From Streptomyces sp. Y2F8-2 (lineage in GTDB: Bacteria > Actinomycetota > Actinomycetes > Streptomycetales > Streptomycetaceae), in assembly GCF_014905555.1 (NCBI RefSeq), contig NZ_BNGS01000005.1, forward strand, positions 434,001 through 498,000: 64,000 nt of DNA. Reading direction: 5' to 3'. How positions within the stretch are numbered: the first letter of the stretch is position 1; each line of letters begins with the position of its first letter. Shown here in pieces: positions 25,934 through 34,408 of this stretch. Position numbers and translations under genes: made by a program. The notes below the pieces were generated by a model. It saw only the letters and a list, made by a program, of their open reading frames with translations. It was not told the origin of the DNA and did no database searches.

Positions 25934-27124
25934 ATGACACTCTCACCTGCACGTGTGCCCGCCACCGGGGTCCGGCGGCTGACCGCGAAGCTGTGCTGCT
26001 ACGCGTTCCTCGACGACTTCGTCCTGCTCTACCCGGTGTACGCGCTGCTGTTCAGCGACACCGGTCTGCCGCTGTGGCAGATCTCCTCTCTCTTCGCCCT
26101 CTGGTCGGCCACCGGTGTACTCCTGGAAATTCCTTCCGGCGCTTGGGCCGACGCCCTCTCCCGTCGGCTGCTGCTGTGGCTCGGCCCGCTGCTCACCGCC
26201 GTCGCCTTCGTCCTGTGGGTGCTCGTCCCGTCGTACGGGGCCTTCGCCCTCGGCTTCGTCCTCTGGGGCGCCGGCGGAGCTCTCCGCTCCGGGGCGCTGG
26301 AGGCGCTCGTGTACGACGAGTTGGCCCGACTCGGCGCCGCCGAGCGGTACGCCCGCGTCATGGGCCGGGTCCGCGCGGCCGGGCTGGTGGCCGTGATGGC
26401 GGCGATGGCGCTCGCCGGCCCGGTATTCGCCCTGGGCGGCTATCCGGCCGTCGGCGCGGCGAGCGCGCTGGCCTGCCTCCTCGCCGCGGCGACGGCGACC
26501 CGGCTGCCGGAGCACCGGGCGCCGGCCGCACGGAACGGCGACTGGGTCGTGACGCTGCGGGCGGGGCTCGCCGAGGCCCGAGCCGATCGGTCCGTACGCG
26601 GAGCCCTGCTGCTCGTCCCGGCCGTGGGCGCCGTCTGGGGCGCGCTCGACGAGTACACCCCGCTCCTGGTGAAGGGCACCGGCGTGCCCGACGAAGCCGT
26701 CCCCTACCTGCTCCTCCTCGTCTGGGCCGGGGCCACGACCGGCGGCCTGTCGGCCGGGGCGTGCGCACGTCTGGGCCGGGCCGGACTCTCCGGACTCCTC
26801 GCAGCCGCCGCGCTCGCCCTGGCCGTCGGCGCAGCGCTGCGGACACCGGCCGGCCTCGTCCTCGTGGCCCTCGCCTTCGGTGGCTTCCAACTGGCCACGG
26901 TGCTGGCCGACGCCCGGCTCCAGGCACGCATCGACGACGGGCACCGGGCCACCCTGACCTCGGTGGCAGGCCTGGGCACCGACGTGGCCACGATAGGGGT
27001 GTACGGCGCGTACGCGGCGGTCAGTTCGGCCACCACGCACAGCACCGCCTTCGTATGGGCCGCGCTGCCGTACCTCGTGACGGCCCTACTGGTGGCGGCC
27101 GGCGGCCGCGCTTCAACCAGATGA
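25934..27124 (+). CDS. MFS transporter
   Basis: A 396-residue membrane protein with about 12 predicted helices. The loop 2-3 motif appears as GVLLEIPSGAWADALSRRLLLWLG (G-x-L-x2-x-P-S-G-x-x-A-D pattern). DDFVLLYPVYALLF near the start is typical of the drug-efflux-like branch. GGAAGG precedes ATG 25934. Its stop is only 3 bp from the end of the convergent hydrolase gene. The substrate is unknown. Confidence 0.87.
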   Translation: MTLSPARVPATGVRRLTAKLCCYAFLDDFVLLYPVYALLFSDTGLPLWQISSLFALWSATGVLLEIPSGAWADALSRRLLLWLGPLLTAVAFVLWVLVPSYGAFALGFVLWGAGGALRSGALEALVYDELARLGAAERYARVMGRVRAAGLVAVMAAMALAGPVFALGGYPAVGAASALACLLAAATATRLPEHRAPAARNGDWVVTLRAGLAEARADRSVRGALLLVPAVGAVWGALDEYTPLLVKGTGVPDEAVPYLLLLVWAGATTGGLSAGACARLGRAGLSGLLAAAALALAVGAALRTPAGLVLVALAFGGFQLATVLADARLQARIDDGHRATLTSVAGLGTDVATIGVYGAYAAVSSATTHSTAFVWAALPYLVTALLVAAGGRASTR

Positions 27125-27127
27125 TCG

Positions 27128-28150
27128 TCACGTGGCGCTGCGCTCGCTCGCCTCCCGTACGTCCCTGTCCGGCGCCCGGTTCCCGGAGTTGCCGGGACGG
27201 CCGGCCCGCAGCAGCGCCCGCCAGTGGTCGCGGCTCCACTGCGCCGGGGGTGTGGCACTGGTGAACTCCTCGACCAGGGACAGGAAGCGCGCGGGGTCGG
27301 TGTGGAACGGGAAGTGGCCCGCGCCCTCGAAGATCTCCAGACGGCTGCCGGGCATCGCCTCGTGCGCCCGGTGGGCGTGCCGCACGGGCACCACACCGTC
27401 CCGGTCGCCCCAGATCAGCAGGGTGGGCATGCCCTCGGTCAGATAGCAGCGGTCGAGCATGGTGACCGCCTGGCCGCGCCAGTCGACCACGGCCCGCAGC
27501 GTGCGGATGAAGGCGCTGCGGGCCGTCGCGTCCGGCAGAGCGTCCACCAGGGTCAGCAACTCGGCCGCGTCCTGGCCGAGATCGGTGTCCAGCAGTCGCA
27601 TCAGGTGGGCGAACAGGCCGAGGTTGAGCCGCATACCGGGCAGGCGGAGCGCGGAGAGCATCAGCTGCGCCCCGGGCAGGGAGGCGGCCCGCAGCACCGG
27701 GTTGACCTCCCGGCCCACTCCCCCGGCGCTGACCAGAATCAACCGCTCGGTGCGCTCGGGGAACTGGTAGGCGAACTGCATGGCCACGCCGCCGCCCAGC
27801 GAATGCCCCACCAGGGTCGCCGACTCGATGCCGAGAGTGGTGAGCAGATCGCGTACCCCGTTCGCGTACGCCGCCACGGAGTAGTCGGCGCGCGGTTTGT
27901 CGGAGGCTCCATGGCCGAGCAGGTCCGGCGCGAGCACGGTGTGGGTGCGGGCCAGGTCGGGGATCAGGTCGGCCCAGGTCGCCGAGGAGTCGCCGATGCC
28001 GTGGATGAGGACGAGCGCCGGGCCGTGGCCGGCCAGACGATAGGCGCGCCGGTAACCGTGCACGATCCGGTGGCGCGGGCGCAGTTCGTCCTCGCCCACG
28101 GGGCGCAGTCCGGGGACTCGCCGCGAGCGACCGCCCGGGACGTCCTCCAC
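27128..28150 (-). CDS. Alpha/beta hydrolase
   Basis: A 340-residue hydrolase. Catalytic landmarks are the oxyanion segment VLIHGIGDSS, the nucleophile elbow GHSLGGG, the acid Asp in WGDRDGVVP and His in GAGHFPFH. The GTG at 28150 has GGAAGGGAGG 6 bp upstream. It resembles C-C bond hydrolases and esterases such as MhpC; the substrate cannot be read. It appears to be a single-gene transcript. Confidence 0.87.
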   Translation of the reverse strand: MEDVPGGRSRRVPGLRPVGEDELRPRHRIVHGYRRAYRLAGHGPALVLIHGIGDSSATWADLIPDLARTHTVLAPDLLGHGASDKPRADYSVAAYANGVRDLLTTLGIESATLVGHSLGGGVAMQFAYQFPERTERLILVSAGGVGREVNPVLRAASLPGAQLMLSALRLPGMRLNLGLFAHLMRLLDTDLGQDAAELLTLVDALPDATARSAFIRTLRAVVDWRGQAVTMLDRCYLTEGMPTLLIWGDRDGVVPVRHAHRAHEAMPGSRLEIFEGAGHFPFHTDPARFLSLVEEFTSATPPAQWSRDHWRALLRAGRPGNSGNRAPDRDVREASERSAT

Positions 28151-28425
28151 CGCCCGCCTCCCTTCCGCCGGCCGCCGCGAAGGCGTGTGAAAGCCCTTGC
28201 TCCCCAGCGTAGGGGGCGTGTTCCCCACTGGATTTCGGCCAGGTTTCGCCTCGGCTAAGCGGGCGAACCCGCCGGGAGGCGAACGGGATTGTCAGTGGCG
28301 GACGGCAAGCTTGGGAGGTGCGTCCGAGGTGCGCGCGGCGGCCGTCCGCGTACCGCCGGCGCGTGCCGTGCACGAACCGCCGCGCGACGCCCCGTCGCAC
28401 GGCCGAAACCGGGGAGAGCCGACCG

Positions 28426-28650
28426 ATGCCGACCGCCGTCCTGACCGACCGCCAGCGCGCCGCCGTCCAGGCCTATCTGCGTCTCCTGCACACCGTACGA
28501 GCCGCCTTCGACGGCCCGCCGGACGCGCACCGACCGCCCGTGGTCCCGACCGCCGCGTTGGCCGAGGCGGACCGGGCCCTGGCGGAGGCGGGGCTCACGG
28601 GCACCGAGGAGGAGTTCTTCCGCCTGCTCGGCGACTGGTGCCCCCGATGA
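28426..28650 (+). CDS. Small protein of unknown function
   Basis: A 74-residue, mainly helical protein (VLTDRQRAAVQAYLRLLHTV, GTEEEFFRLLGDWCPR) with a GGGGAG ribosome site 8 bp before the ATG. No signal peptide and no recognised domain. It converges with the phosphopantetheinyl transferase gene 25 bp away. Confidence 0.6.
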   Translation: MPTAVLTDRQRAAVQAYLRLLHTVRAAFDGPPDAHRPPVVPTAALAEADRALAEAGLTGTEEEFFRLLGDWCPR

Positions 28651-28675
28651 CCGGGTGGACGACTCGGAGGGCGAC

Positions 28676-29431
28676 TCAGCAGCGGTGCACGACGACGGCC
28701 GTCGCGAGCAGGCCCCCGCGTACGGTCCAGCGACCGTCGAAGGTCTCGACGCGGCGGCCGTCGACCAGCGGGCCCGGCACCAGGAGCCGTGCCCGGAAGC
28801 CGCCGGAGACGTGCGAGGCGTCCCGTGAGTCGGACGGCTCCGAAGCGGCCCGGGAGTCCGACGAATCCGGGGAGCCCGGGGCCTGGAGGGCGGCGCCCGG
28901 GTCGATCTCCACGTCGGCCTCGAGGAAGTCGAGCCACTTGCCGGTCAGGGGGAACCACGCCTTGTAGACCGACTCCTTGGCGCTGAACAGCAGCCGGTCC
29001 CAGTGGACGGAAGGACGGCTGTGGGCAAGGCCCCGCAGCCTGGTCCGCTCGGTGGGCAGAGCCACCGCGTCCAGTACGCCGTCCGGCAGCCGGTCGTGGG
29101 GTTCGGCGTCGATGCCGAGCGAGGCGAGTTCGCCGGCCCGGGCCAGTGCGGCGGCGCAGTAGCCGTCGCAGTGCGTCATGCTGCCGATCAGCCCGTCCGG
29201 CCAGCGCGGTGCGCCGCGCTCGCCGGGCAGGACCGGCTGCGGCGGGACTCCGAGCTTCTCCATGGCGTGGCGTGCGCAGGCCCGTACGGCGGTGAACTCC
29301 CGGCGCCGCTTGTCCACCGCCCGCGCTATGACAGCTTCTTCCTCGGGGTAGAGGCGGACGCCGTCGCCGAGCGCATCACGGCCGTGCGCCTCCACGACCG
29401 CGACCGGCCCCGGAAGCAGCTCCTCGATCAC
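28676..29431 (-). CDS. 4'-phosphopantetheinyl transferase, Sfp type
   Basis: A 251-residue transferase that would attach phosphopantetheine from CoA to carrier proteins of polyketide, peptide or fatty acid synthases. Signatures are GIDAEPHDRLP (Mg/CoA-binding Asp) and FSAKESVYKAWFP (K-E-x3-K). An insert rich in Ser/Asp near residues 180-205 (PDSSDSRAASEPSDSRDAS) is unusual and probably disordered. The GTG at 29431 has GGAGG upstream and lies inside the 3' end of the phosphoesterase gene (56-bp overlap), so expression is coupled. No synthase is in the window. Confidence 0.9.
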   Translation of the reverse strand: MIEELLPGPVAVVEAHGRDALGDGVRLYPEEEAVIARAVDKRRREFTAVRACARHAMEKLGVPPQPVLPGERGAPRWPDGLIGSMTHCDGYCAAALARAGELASLGIDAEPHDRLPDGVLDAVALPTERTRLRGLAHSRPSVHWDRLLFSAKESVYKAWFPLTGKWLDFLEADVEIDPGAALQAPGSPDSSDSRAASEPSDSRDASHVSGGFRARLLVPGPLVDGRRVETFDGRWTVRGGLLATAVVVHRC

Positions 29432-30284
29432 CTGCTTGGTCCTCCATCGGCAGAATGCGCCGCAGCTCCCCTGGCGGCTGCGGGCGCGGGCCCCATTCAC
29501 GGGGGTAGCCCAGGGACACCTCTTCGAAGCGGACGCCCTCGTGGTGGGTGGTCCGCGGAATGTGCAGATGGCCGTAGACCATGCACGCCACCGGGAAGCG
29601 GCGGTGCCAGTCGGCGGTCAGGCGGGTACCGCACCACATGGCGAACTCGGGGTAGCGCAGGATGTCCGTCGGGTGCCGGTCCAGCGGGTAGTGGTTCACC
29701 AGCACCACGGGGAGGCCGCCGGGGATCTCCGTCAGCCTGCGCTCGGTCTCGGCCACCCGGGCCCGGCACCACGCCTCGCGGCTGGGATAGGGGTCGGGGT
29801 GCAGCAGGTGCTCGTCGGTGCACACGATCCCGGTGCCGTGCGCGTAGGCGAGCCCCTGCTCCTTGGTCGTGCATCCCTTCGGCAGGAACGAGTAGTCGTA
29901 GAGGAGGAACAGCGGGGCGACGACCGCCGGACCGTCCGGGCCCTCCCAGACCGGGTAGGGGTCCTCGGGTGTCGTCACGCCCAGTTCCCGGCACACGGCC
30001 ACCAGGTGCTCGTACCGCTCGACGCCGCGCAGGGTGACGGTGTCCTTCGGGTGGGTCCACAGTTCGTGGTTGCCCGGGGCCCAGACCACCTTGCTGAAGC
30101 GGCCGGCGAGCAGTCCCAGGGTCCAGCGGATGTCGGCGACGGTCTCGGCCACGTCACCGGCGACCAGCAGCCAGTCCTCGTCCGACGTGGGCCGCATGCG
30201 CTCGACGAGGGCGCGGTTCTCGGCGTACCCGACGTGCAGGTCGCTGATGGCGAGCAGGCGTCCACGGCCGTCCGTCGACTCCAC
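29376..30284 (-). CDS. Cytoplasmic metallophosphoesterase
   Basis: A 302-residue calcineurin-like phosphoesterase without membrane segments: SDLHVGY, GDVAE, GNHELW, VNHYPLD and GHLHIPR give the full metal-binding set. I choose GTG 30284 (GGGG upstream, homology starts at once); an upstream GTG at 30317 is possible. The last 23 residues are Gly/Arg-rich and overlap the transferase gene. In other streptomycetes a phosphoesterase gene accompanies this type of transferase; a role in removing the pantetheine group is possible but unproven. Confidence 0.87.
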   Translation of the reverse strand: MESTDGRGRLLAISDLHVGYAENRALVERMRPTSDEDWLLVAGDVAETVADIRWTLGLLAGRFSKVVWAPGNHELWTHPKDTVTLRGVERYEHLVAVCRELGVTTPEDPYPVWEGPDGPAVVAPLFLLYDYSFLPKGCTTKEQGLAYAHGTGIVCTDEHLLHPDPYPSREAWCRARVAETERRLTEIPGGLPVVLVNHYPLDRHPTDILRYPEFAMWCGTRLTADWHRRFPVACMVYGHLHIPRTTHHEGVRFEEVSLGYPREWGPRPQPPGELRRILPMEDQAGDRGAASGAGRGRGGARP

Positions 30285-30640
30285 TCTCGCCCCTTTCGAG
30301 ATCCGAATTGGCTCCACAAGACCACATCGGGATGCGGACGGACAAGAGCGACCCGCGGCAGGTTCGCGGCCGTGGCCGAAACAGCGTGCACCGGGTGCTC
30401 ATCCGTCCCGGGCCACACCCCTCGCCGCCTGAGATACCGACGAAACGGGTCTCTGCCGGTGACGGAAGTCACCGGCAGGGGCCCGTTTCTCGTTGTGTTG
30501 GCGGTTGTCGGCTGTGAGACATCGCACAACTTGGTCAAGGCATACGGCGGGCCCCGGCGCCTGAGCTATCTCACGTACTGGGGCCTGTCTTTGGTGTGCT
30601 GCGGTACCGGGTCGGCCGGGCTCGGCTTATGCCGCCGGTG
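30285..30640. other. Intergenic stretch with terminator
   Basis: 356 bp between two leftward genes. The only clear structure is the nested hairpin at 30442-30489, listed separately. No coding signal seen. Confidence 0.5.
30442..30489. terminator. Nested-stem terminator
   Basis: Inner 11-bp stem CTGCCGGTGAC/GTCACCGGCAG with loop GGAA, and an outer 8-bp stem GAAACGGG/CCCGTTTC separated by a 3x3 internal loop. It lies 150 bp downstream of the frameshifted CBS gene on the minus strand and upstream of the phosphoesterase gene, so it probably insulates the two transcripts. Confidence 0.75.
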
Positions 30641-31167
30641 TCAGGTGGCCTGTCGGTGGATGGTGTGGGCGAGGGCCGGGAAGAGCGGGGCGACGACGGT
30701 GCGGTGGACCTCTTCCGCCAAGTCCTGGTCCGGCCGGAGGAAGACCTTCAGCAGGTCGGCGCGGCTGACGATCCCGCACGGCATGCCTTCGCCGTCCACG
30801 ACGGGGAAGGCATGCTGTGTTTCACGGCCATGATGCGGGCCGCCTGCGCCAGGGTGACGTCGGGATGCACGGTGATCGCCGGGGTGCTCATGAGGTCTTG
30901 GGCGGTCGGACCTCCGGCCTTGGCCGTGGCGGCCAGGCGCTCTCGCGGCTCGGACAGGCCCGGGGCACCGGCGCGGAACTCCTCCTTGGCCAGCACGTCG
31001 GCTTCGGACACCACCCCGATGACGCGGCCCTCGCCCTCCAGGACGGGCAGGGCGCTGACCTTCCGCTGCTGCATGGTCCTGACGATTTCCCTGAACGGCG
31101 TGTCACGTCCGACAGCCACCACCGCCATGGTCATCACATCGCTCACGATGTGCGGTGTCCCGGCCAT
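30641..31167 (-). pseudogene. CBS-domain stress protein, frameshifted
   Basis: Two CBS domains of the Rv2626c/hypoxic-response type. The first frame, from ATG 31167 (GAGGAGG upstream), runs through VSDVMTMAVVAVG, VLEGEGRVIGVVSEADVL and AARIMAVKHSMP. It then derails near 30806-30813. The neighbouring frame continues exactly where homology predicts, with FPVVDGEGMPCGIVSRADLL and KVFLRPDQDLAEEVHR, and ends at 30641. Inserting one base in that spot restores a protein of about 175 residues. It may be a true mutation or a sequencing error. Confidence 0.8.
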
Positions 31168-31317
31168 GAAGACCTCCTCGTGATACGACCTGGCCGGGCG
31201 CGGCAGGAAACGCACAGTGCCTCTTCTGAAGGCATCGGCGCGTCGCAGTCTCGGCCCTGTCCCCTCAGCGTCCCAAGGCGGCGACCGGTCGGAACCCGGC
31301 CGAAGGTCCCCGCCGCA

Positions 31318-31331
31318 GGGCCGTTGCGCCC
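31318..31331. promoter_or_regulatory. DosR-like inverted repeat, CBS/USP divergent promoter
   Basis: GGGCC-GTTG-CGCCC, preceded by A. It lies between the leftward CBS gene and the rightward stress-protein gene, 79 bp before the latter's ATG. The half-site geometry (5-4-5) equals that of the DosR box (GGGAC-N4-GTCCC). It matches nine similar sites in this island. Confidence 0.5.
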
Positions 31332-31409
31332 GTCGCGGGCCTCGCCCGGCGGTGCGACGGTGGTGGCAGGGGTCCTCACAGTGAGCTGCGATGGAAGGCG
31401 GTGGGGACG

Positions 31410-32285
31410 ATGGAGCTGCCCCTGGTCGTCGGCGCCGACGGTTCGGAATCCAGTCTTCAGGCGGTGGACTGGGCGGTGGACGAGGCGGCGCGCCACGGAC
31501 TGCCGCTGCGGTTGCTGTATGCCTCCCTGTGGGAGCGCTACGAGGGCAGTCGGCCGGCCTTCAGCACTGAGCGTCCCTCTGAGGAGGTCATGGCGGAGCA
31601 TATCGCCGCGTCCTGCGCGGAGCGTGCGGAGCGCCGCGATCCGGAGGTCAAGGTGTCGGCGGAGGTGCTGCCCGACGAGGCCGCGCACGCGCTGGTCCAG
31701 GCGAGCCAGGAGGCGTTCGCCGTGGTGGTCGGATGCCGGGGCCGGGGTGAGGTCGCGGGGATGCTGCTGGGCTCGGTGAGCCTGGCGGTGGCGGCGCGCG
31801 CCGTGAGTCCGGTCGTCGTGGTCCGTGGTCCCGAGCGGAACCGGGACGGCCGCGTCGGGAGGGTGGTGGTCGCTGTCGGGGACTCGCCCGAGAACGAGGC
31901 CGCCGTCGGCTTCGCCTTCCGTGAGGCCCGAGCACGAGGCTGCGCTCTTCTCGCCGTCCGCGCCTGGCGGCGCCCGGCCCACGAGCACCGCGACAGCCCC
32001 CTCGTCGTCGACGACGCGGGCACCGCGCACGAGGAAAGGGCCGCCATCGCCCTCACCGAGGCGCTGCGTGAGGCCGAACGGGAGCATCCCCGTGTTCAGG
32101 TGCACCGCCGCACGGTGCAAGGACCCGCGCACGAGGTGTTGCTGGACGCCGCGACTGACGCGGACCTCCTGGTCCTGGGCGCGCAGCGGCGGACCGGCCA
32201 CCACCTGTGTCTGCAACTGGGTCGGGTCGCCCATGCCGTGCTGCACCACGCGGACTGCCCCATCGCCGTCGTTCCGCACAGTTAG
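31410..32285 (+). CDS. Universal stress protein, two Usp domains
   Basis: A 291-residue tandem Usp protein like mycobacterial Rv2623. Domain 1 (1-140) has a full ATP-binding loop GCRGRGEVAGMLLGSV; domain 2 has a degenerate one (GAQRRTGHHLCLQLGRV). Such proteins bind ATP and slow growth in hypoxia in mycobacteria. I favour ATG 31410 (GGAAGG 11 bp upstream); GTG 31401 is possible. It closely resembles the gene at 36407. Confidence 0.9.
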   Translation: MELPLVVGADGSESSLQAVDWAVDEAARHGLPLRLLYASLWERYEGSRPAFSTERPSEEVMAEHIAASCAERAERRDPEVKVSAEVLPDEAAHALVQASQEAFAVVVGCRGRGEVAGMLLGSVSLAVAARAVSPVVVVRGPERNRDGRVGRVVVAVGDSPENEAAVGFAFREARARGCALLAVRAWRRPAHEHRDSPLVVDDAGTAHEERAAIALTEALREAEREHPRVQVHRRTVQGPAHEVLLDAATDADLLVLGAQRRTGHHLCLQLGRVAHAVLHHADCPIAVVPHS

Positions 32286-32299
32286 CGAAAGAGAAAGTC

Positions 32300-32334
32300 G
32301 GGCCGATCGGGCACTCAAAGGGGCTGCCGGGCCC
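32300..32334. promoter_or_regulatory. Two DosR-like inverted repeats upstream of Rv1733c-like gene
   Basis: GGGCC-GATC-GGGCA at 32300 and GGGCT-GCCG-GGCCC at 32321, centres 21 bp apart (two helical turns), ending 72 bp before the ATG at 32406. Tandem sites at whole-turn spacing are typical of cooperative response-regulator binding. Confidence 0.5.
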
Positions 32335-32405
32335 TTACTCGCCCGGTCCTTGGCACGCCACGGTGGGCACGAGGCACAAATCACCGTCGCGAGGAGGTTC
32401 GTGCC

Positions 32406-33031
32406 ATGCGGACACCGCGTCTTCGGGGACACCGGCCTCCGTACCAGTCGGGGCGAAGGCGGCATGCCAGGGCACTGGACGGCCAGGGAAATCCCCTCGA
32501 ACATCGTCGGACCGCTTCGAGTGCAGGCTCCGGCTCCTGTTGATGGTTGTGCTCGCCGTGGCCCTTCCGATGGCGGCGTGGATCGCCGGAAGCGCGACCT
32601 ACAACCACGACAGCCGACTGCGTCAAGTACAGATGGCCGAACGACACCCCGTCACGGCACGGCTGCTGTCCGATGCCCAGGACGGTGGCGATCGCACCGA
32701 CGGCACGCTCAGCTCCCATGCGCCGGTCCGCTGGAGCGATGCCCCCGGGACACACGCCGCTCCAGCACCGGTGGGGGCATGGCAGCAGAAGGGAGACACG
32801 GCGACCGTGTGGCTGGATGCCCACGGCCACGTCACCACGCCGCCTCCCACGTCCGGCTCGGCAGCGGTCGCCGGTGTCGAAATGGGCTTCGCTGCCGCGG
32901 CGGGAACCGCCCTGATCGTGGGCGGCGCGTGGAAAGGCGTTCGCGTCCGCCTCGATCGTCGCCGCTTCGAGCAGTGGGATCGTGAGTGGGAACTCGTGGA
33001 ACCACAATGGACGGGGCGTCGCGCTCGGTGA
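32406..33031 (+). pseudogene. Rv1733c-like two-helix membrane protein, N-terminus out of frame
   Basis: The body (from LLLMVVLAVALPMAAW to the stop at 33031) has a first membrane helix, a polar loop of about 90 residues (HPVTARLLSDA, GDTATVWLDAHGHVTTPP) and a second helix AVAGVEMGFAAAAGTALIVGG, as in the Rv1733c family. The only good start, ATG 32406 with GCGAGGAGG upstream, begins an Arg-rich cytoplasmic tail (MRTPRLRGHRPPYQSG, then DGQGNPL) in a different frame. The frames meet near 32493-32500, so one base has been lost there. An internal ATG at about 32540 could give a shortened product. Confidence 0.65.
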
Positions 33032-33064
33032 AGGGACCTTGGGCGACCGGGTGGTGGTCGCCGT

Positions 33065-33170
33065 TCAGAGCTGCACCAACTCGACGTCCTGGTCGCCGGG
33101 GCTGTTGACGGTGAGGGCGCCTCCGATGACCTCGGTGCCGCGCAGTCGCCCCTCTCCGGGCCCGCTCGAC
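33065..33170 (-). pseudogene. Possible 3' remnant of a DevS-type histidine kinase
   Basis: About 30 residues with the pattern GxLTVxSPGDQ typical of the last strand pair of HATPase domains in redox-sensing kinases, ending at a stop. The ATP-binding boxes are missing, so it cannot function. The assignment rests on this short motif only. Confidence 0.35.
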
Positions 33171-33247
33171 GAGATGCTTGAGCCGGGCCGTCGTTCGGCT
33201 CGTTTCGACGCCTCCTTCTCCAGTCTCCCCTCACCGCCACGCGCCAG

Positions 33248-33291
33248 GGGCCGATCGGCCAACTGAGCGGCGCACAGGGCCCGATCGGCTG
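33248..33291. promoter_or_regulatory. Two DosR-like dyads upstream of single-domain USP
   Basis: GGGCC-GATC-GGCCA at 33248 (its core GGCCGATCGGCC is a perfect palindrome) and GGCCC-GATC-GGCTG at 33278. Centres are 30 bp apart. They end 97 bp before ATG 33388. Confidence 0.5.
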
Positions 33292-33387
33292 CCCTTCCCT
33301 GGCGCGCCACCCCGAAGTCGCGCAGCGTGGAGGTGGAGGACGGTATCCGGCGTGGCCGGCGAGAAGGCCGCGGAAGAGGTGAGACCT

Positions 33388-33831
33388 ATGGGTACGGAAA
33401 CTTCCAGGCCTCGTGTCGTCGTCGGTGTCGACGGTTCGCCGTCGTCCCACGCGGCGCTGCGCTGGGCCGTTCGTTACGCCGGCCTGATCGGCGGCACGGT
33501 GGACGCGGTGACGGCGTGGGACATGCCCGGCGCGTACGGCTGGTCGGCGCTGGCCGTGGACGCCGACTTCGACGAGGCCGTGGCCCGGCAACGGCTGAGC
33601 CAGGAGCTGAGCGAGGTGCTGGGAGCCGAGGAGGCCGACTCGGTCCGAGCGCTTCTGGTCCGGGGAAACACCGTCGAGGTGCTTCTGCTGGCCGCCGAGG
33701 GCGCTGAGGCGTTGGTGGTGGGAAGCAGGGGGCGGGGCGGATTCGCGCGGGCTTTGCTGGGGTCCGTCAGCCAGCACGTCGCTCAGCATGCGAAGTGCCC
33801 GGTCGTCATCGTGCGCCCGGAATCGCGATGA
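33388..33831 (+). CDS. Universal stress protein, single Usp domain
   Basis: A 147-residue Usp with the complete ATP-binding loop GSRGRGGFARALLGSV and the N-terminal VVVGVDGSPSSHAAL strand-helix. GAGGTGAG lies just before the ATG at 33388. It is the only single-domain Usp here, so it probably works as a homodimer, whereas the others are internal dimers. Confidence 0.9.
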   Translation: MGTETSRPRVVVGVDGSPSSHAALRWAVRYAGLIGGTVDAVTAWDMPGAYGWSALAVDADFDEAVARQRLSQELSEVLGAEEADSVRALLVRGNTVEVLLLAAEGAEALVVGSRGRGGFARALLGSVSQHVAQHAKCPVVIVRPESR

Positions 33832-33934
33832 GGCGGTCCGGCCGGCCATGACCGGGTCCCGACGGCGTGGGGCCTCCTACATGACGGAGGCTTCCGCGAC
33901 TTCGGCTCCCGCCCTGCCGAGACGCGGAGTTTCC

Positions 33935-34219
33935 TCAGCGCGGGCTGTAGGTCAGGCAGTCGGCACCTTCCTGACCGGGGCCGACGGCGATGCCCGGTGC
34001 CTGGCATTCGAGCTGGGAGTTGTGCCGGCAGTCGGCCATCTTGCACGCACCCACCTGCCCGGTTCCGGCCGGGTCACCGCCCTTGAAGGAGGTGATGAAG
34101 TACGTGTCGCACTGGGCGTGCGGGGGATCGCCGACGGTGATGGCCAGTGCGTGGCATGCGCTTCCGACGTTGTACGAGCACGCCTCCACCCCGCACTCGT
34201 TGATATACGGCATGTCCAT
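33935..34219 (-). CDS. DUF1540 double Cys-motif protein
   Basis: A 94-residue protein made of two DUF1540 repeats. Each has the C-x4-C-x(6-7)-C pattern: CGVEACSYNVGSAC and CKMADCRHNSQLEC, each followed by a further Cys. The repeats suggest metal (zinc or Fe-S) binding. GGGAGG lies 6 bp before ATG 34219. It is convergent with the upstream Usp gene and in a leftward run with the CBS-BON gene. Function unknown. Confidence 0.85.
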   Translation of the reverse strand: MDMPYINECGVEACSYNVGSACHALAITVGDPPHAQCDTYFITSFKGGDPAGTGQVGACKMADCRHNSQLECQAPGIAVGPGQEGADCLTYSPR

Positions 34220-34408
34220 GGAGTCCTCCCGGCATCCGGCACACGCCGCCGGCCGCAGCGGTGGCGGCCTGTTCGGCCTGTGCGGTGTCGCACGACGGTC
34301 AGTCCTCAAGGTGTGCGGACTTTCGCGTCGGCATGGCGCACGACACCCGTAGCGGCCGGGAATCACCCCAATGCCGGGAAGAACTCCCCAGCCGGGCAGC
34401 GTCATCAC

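Larger units (their letters stand above)
33032..33387. other. Intergenic region with kinase-like remnant and regulatory dyads
   Basis: 356 bp. The right half holds two DosR-like dyads (listed separately). In the left half, minus strand 33065-33165, a frame reads LRGTEVIGGALTVNSPGDQ then DVELVQL and stop. This resembles the C-terminal end of DevS-type sensor kinases (LRxRAExLGGxLTVxSP). Nothing kinase-like precedes it. Confidence 0.4.

Noticed and set aside
28676..29431. Biosynthetic gene cluster suggested by a phosphopantetheinyl transferase
   Set aside because: No polyketide, peptide or other synthase gene lies nearby. Such transferases often stand alone.
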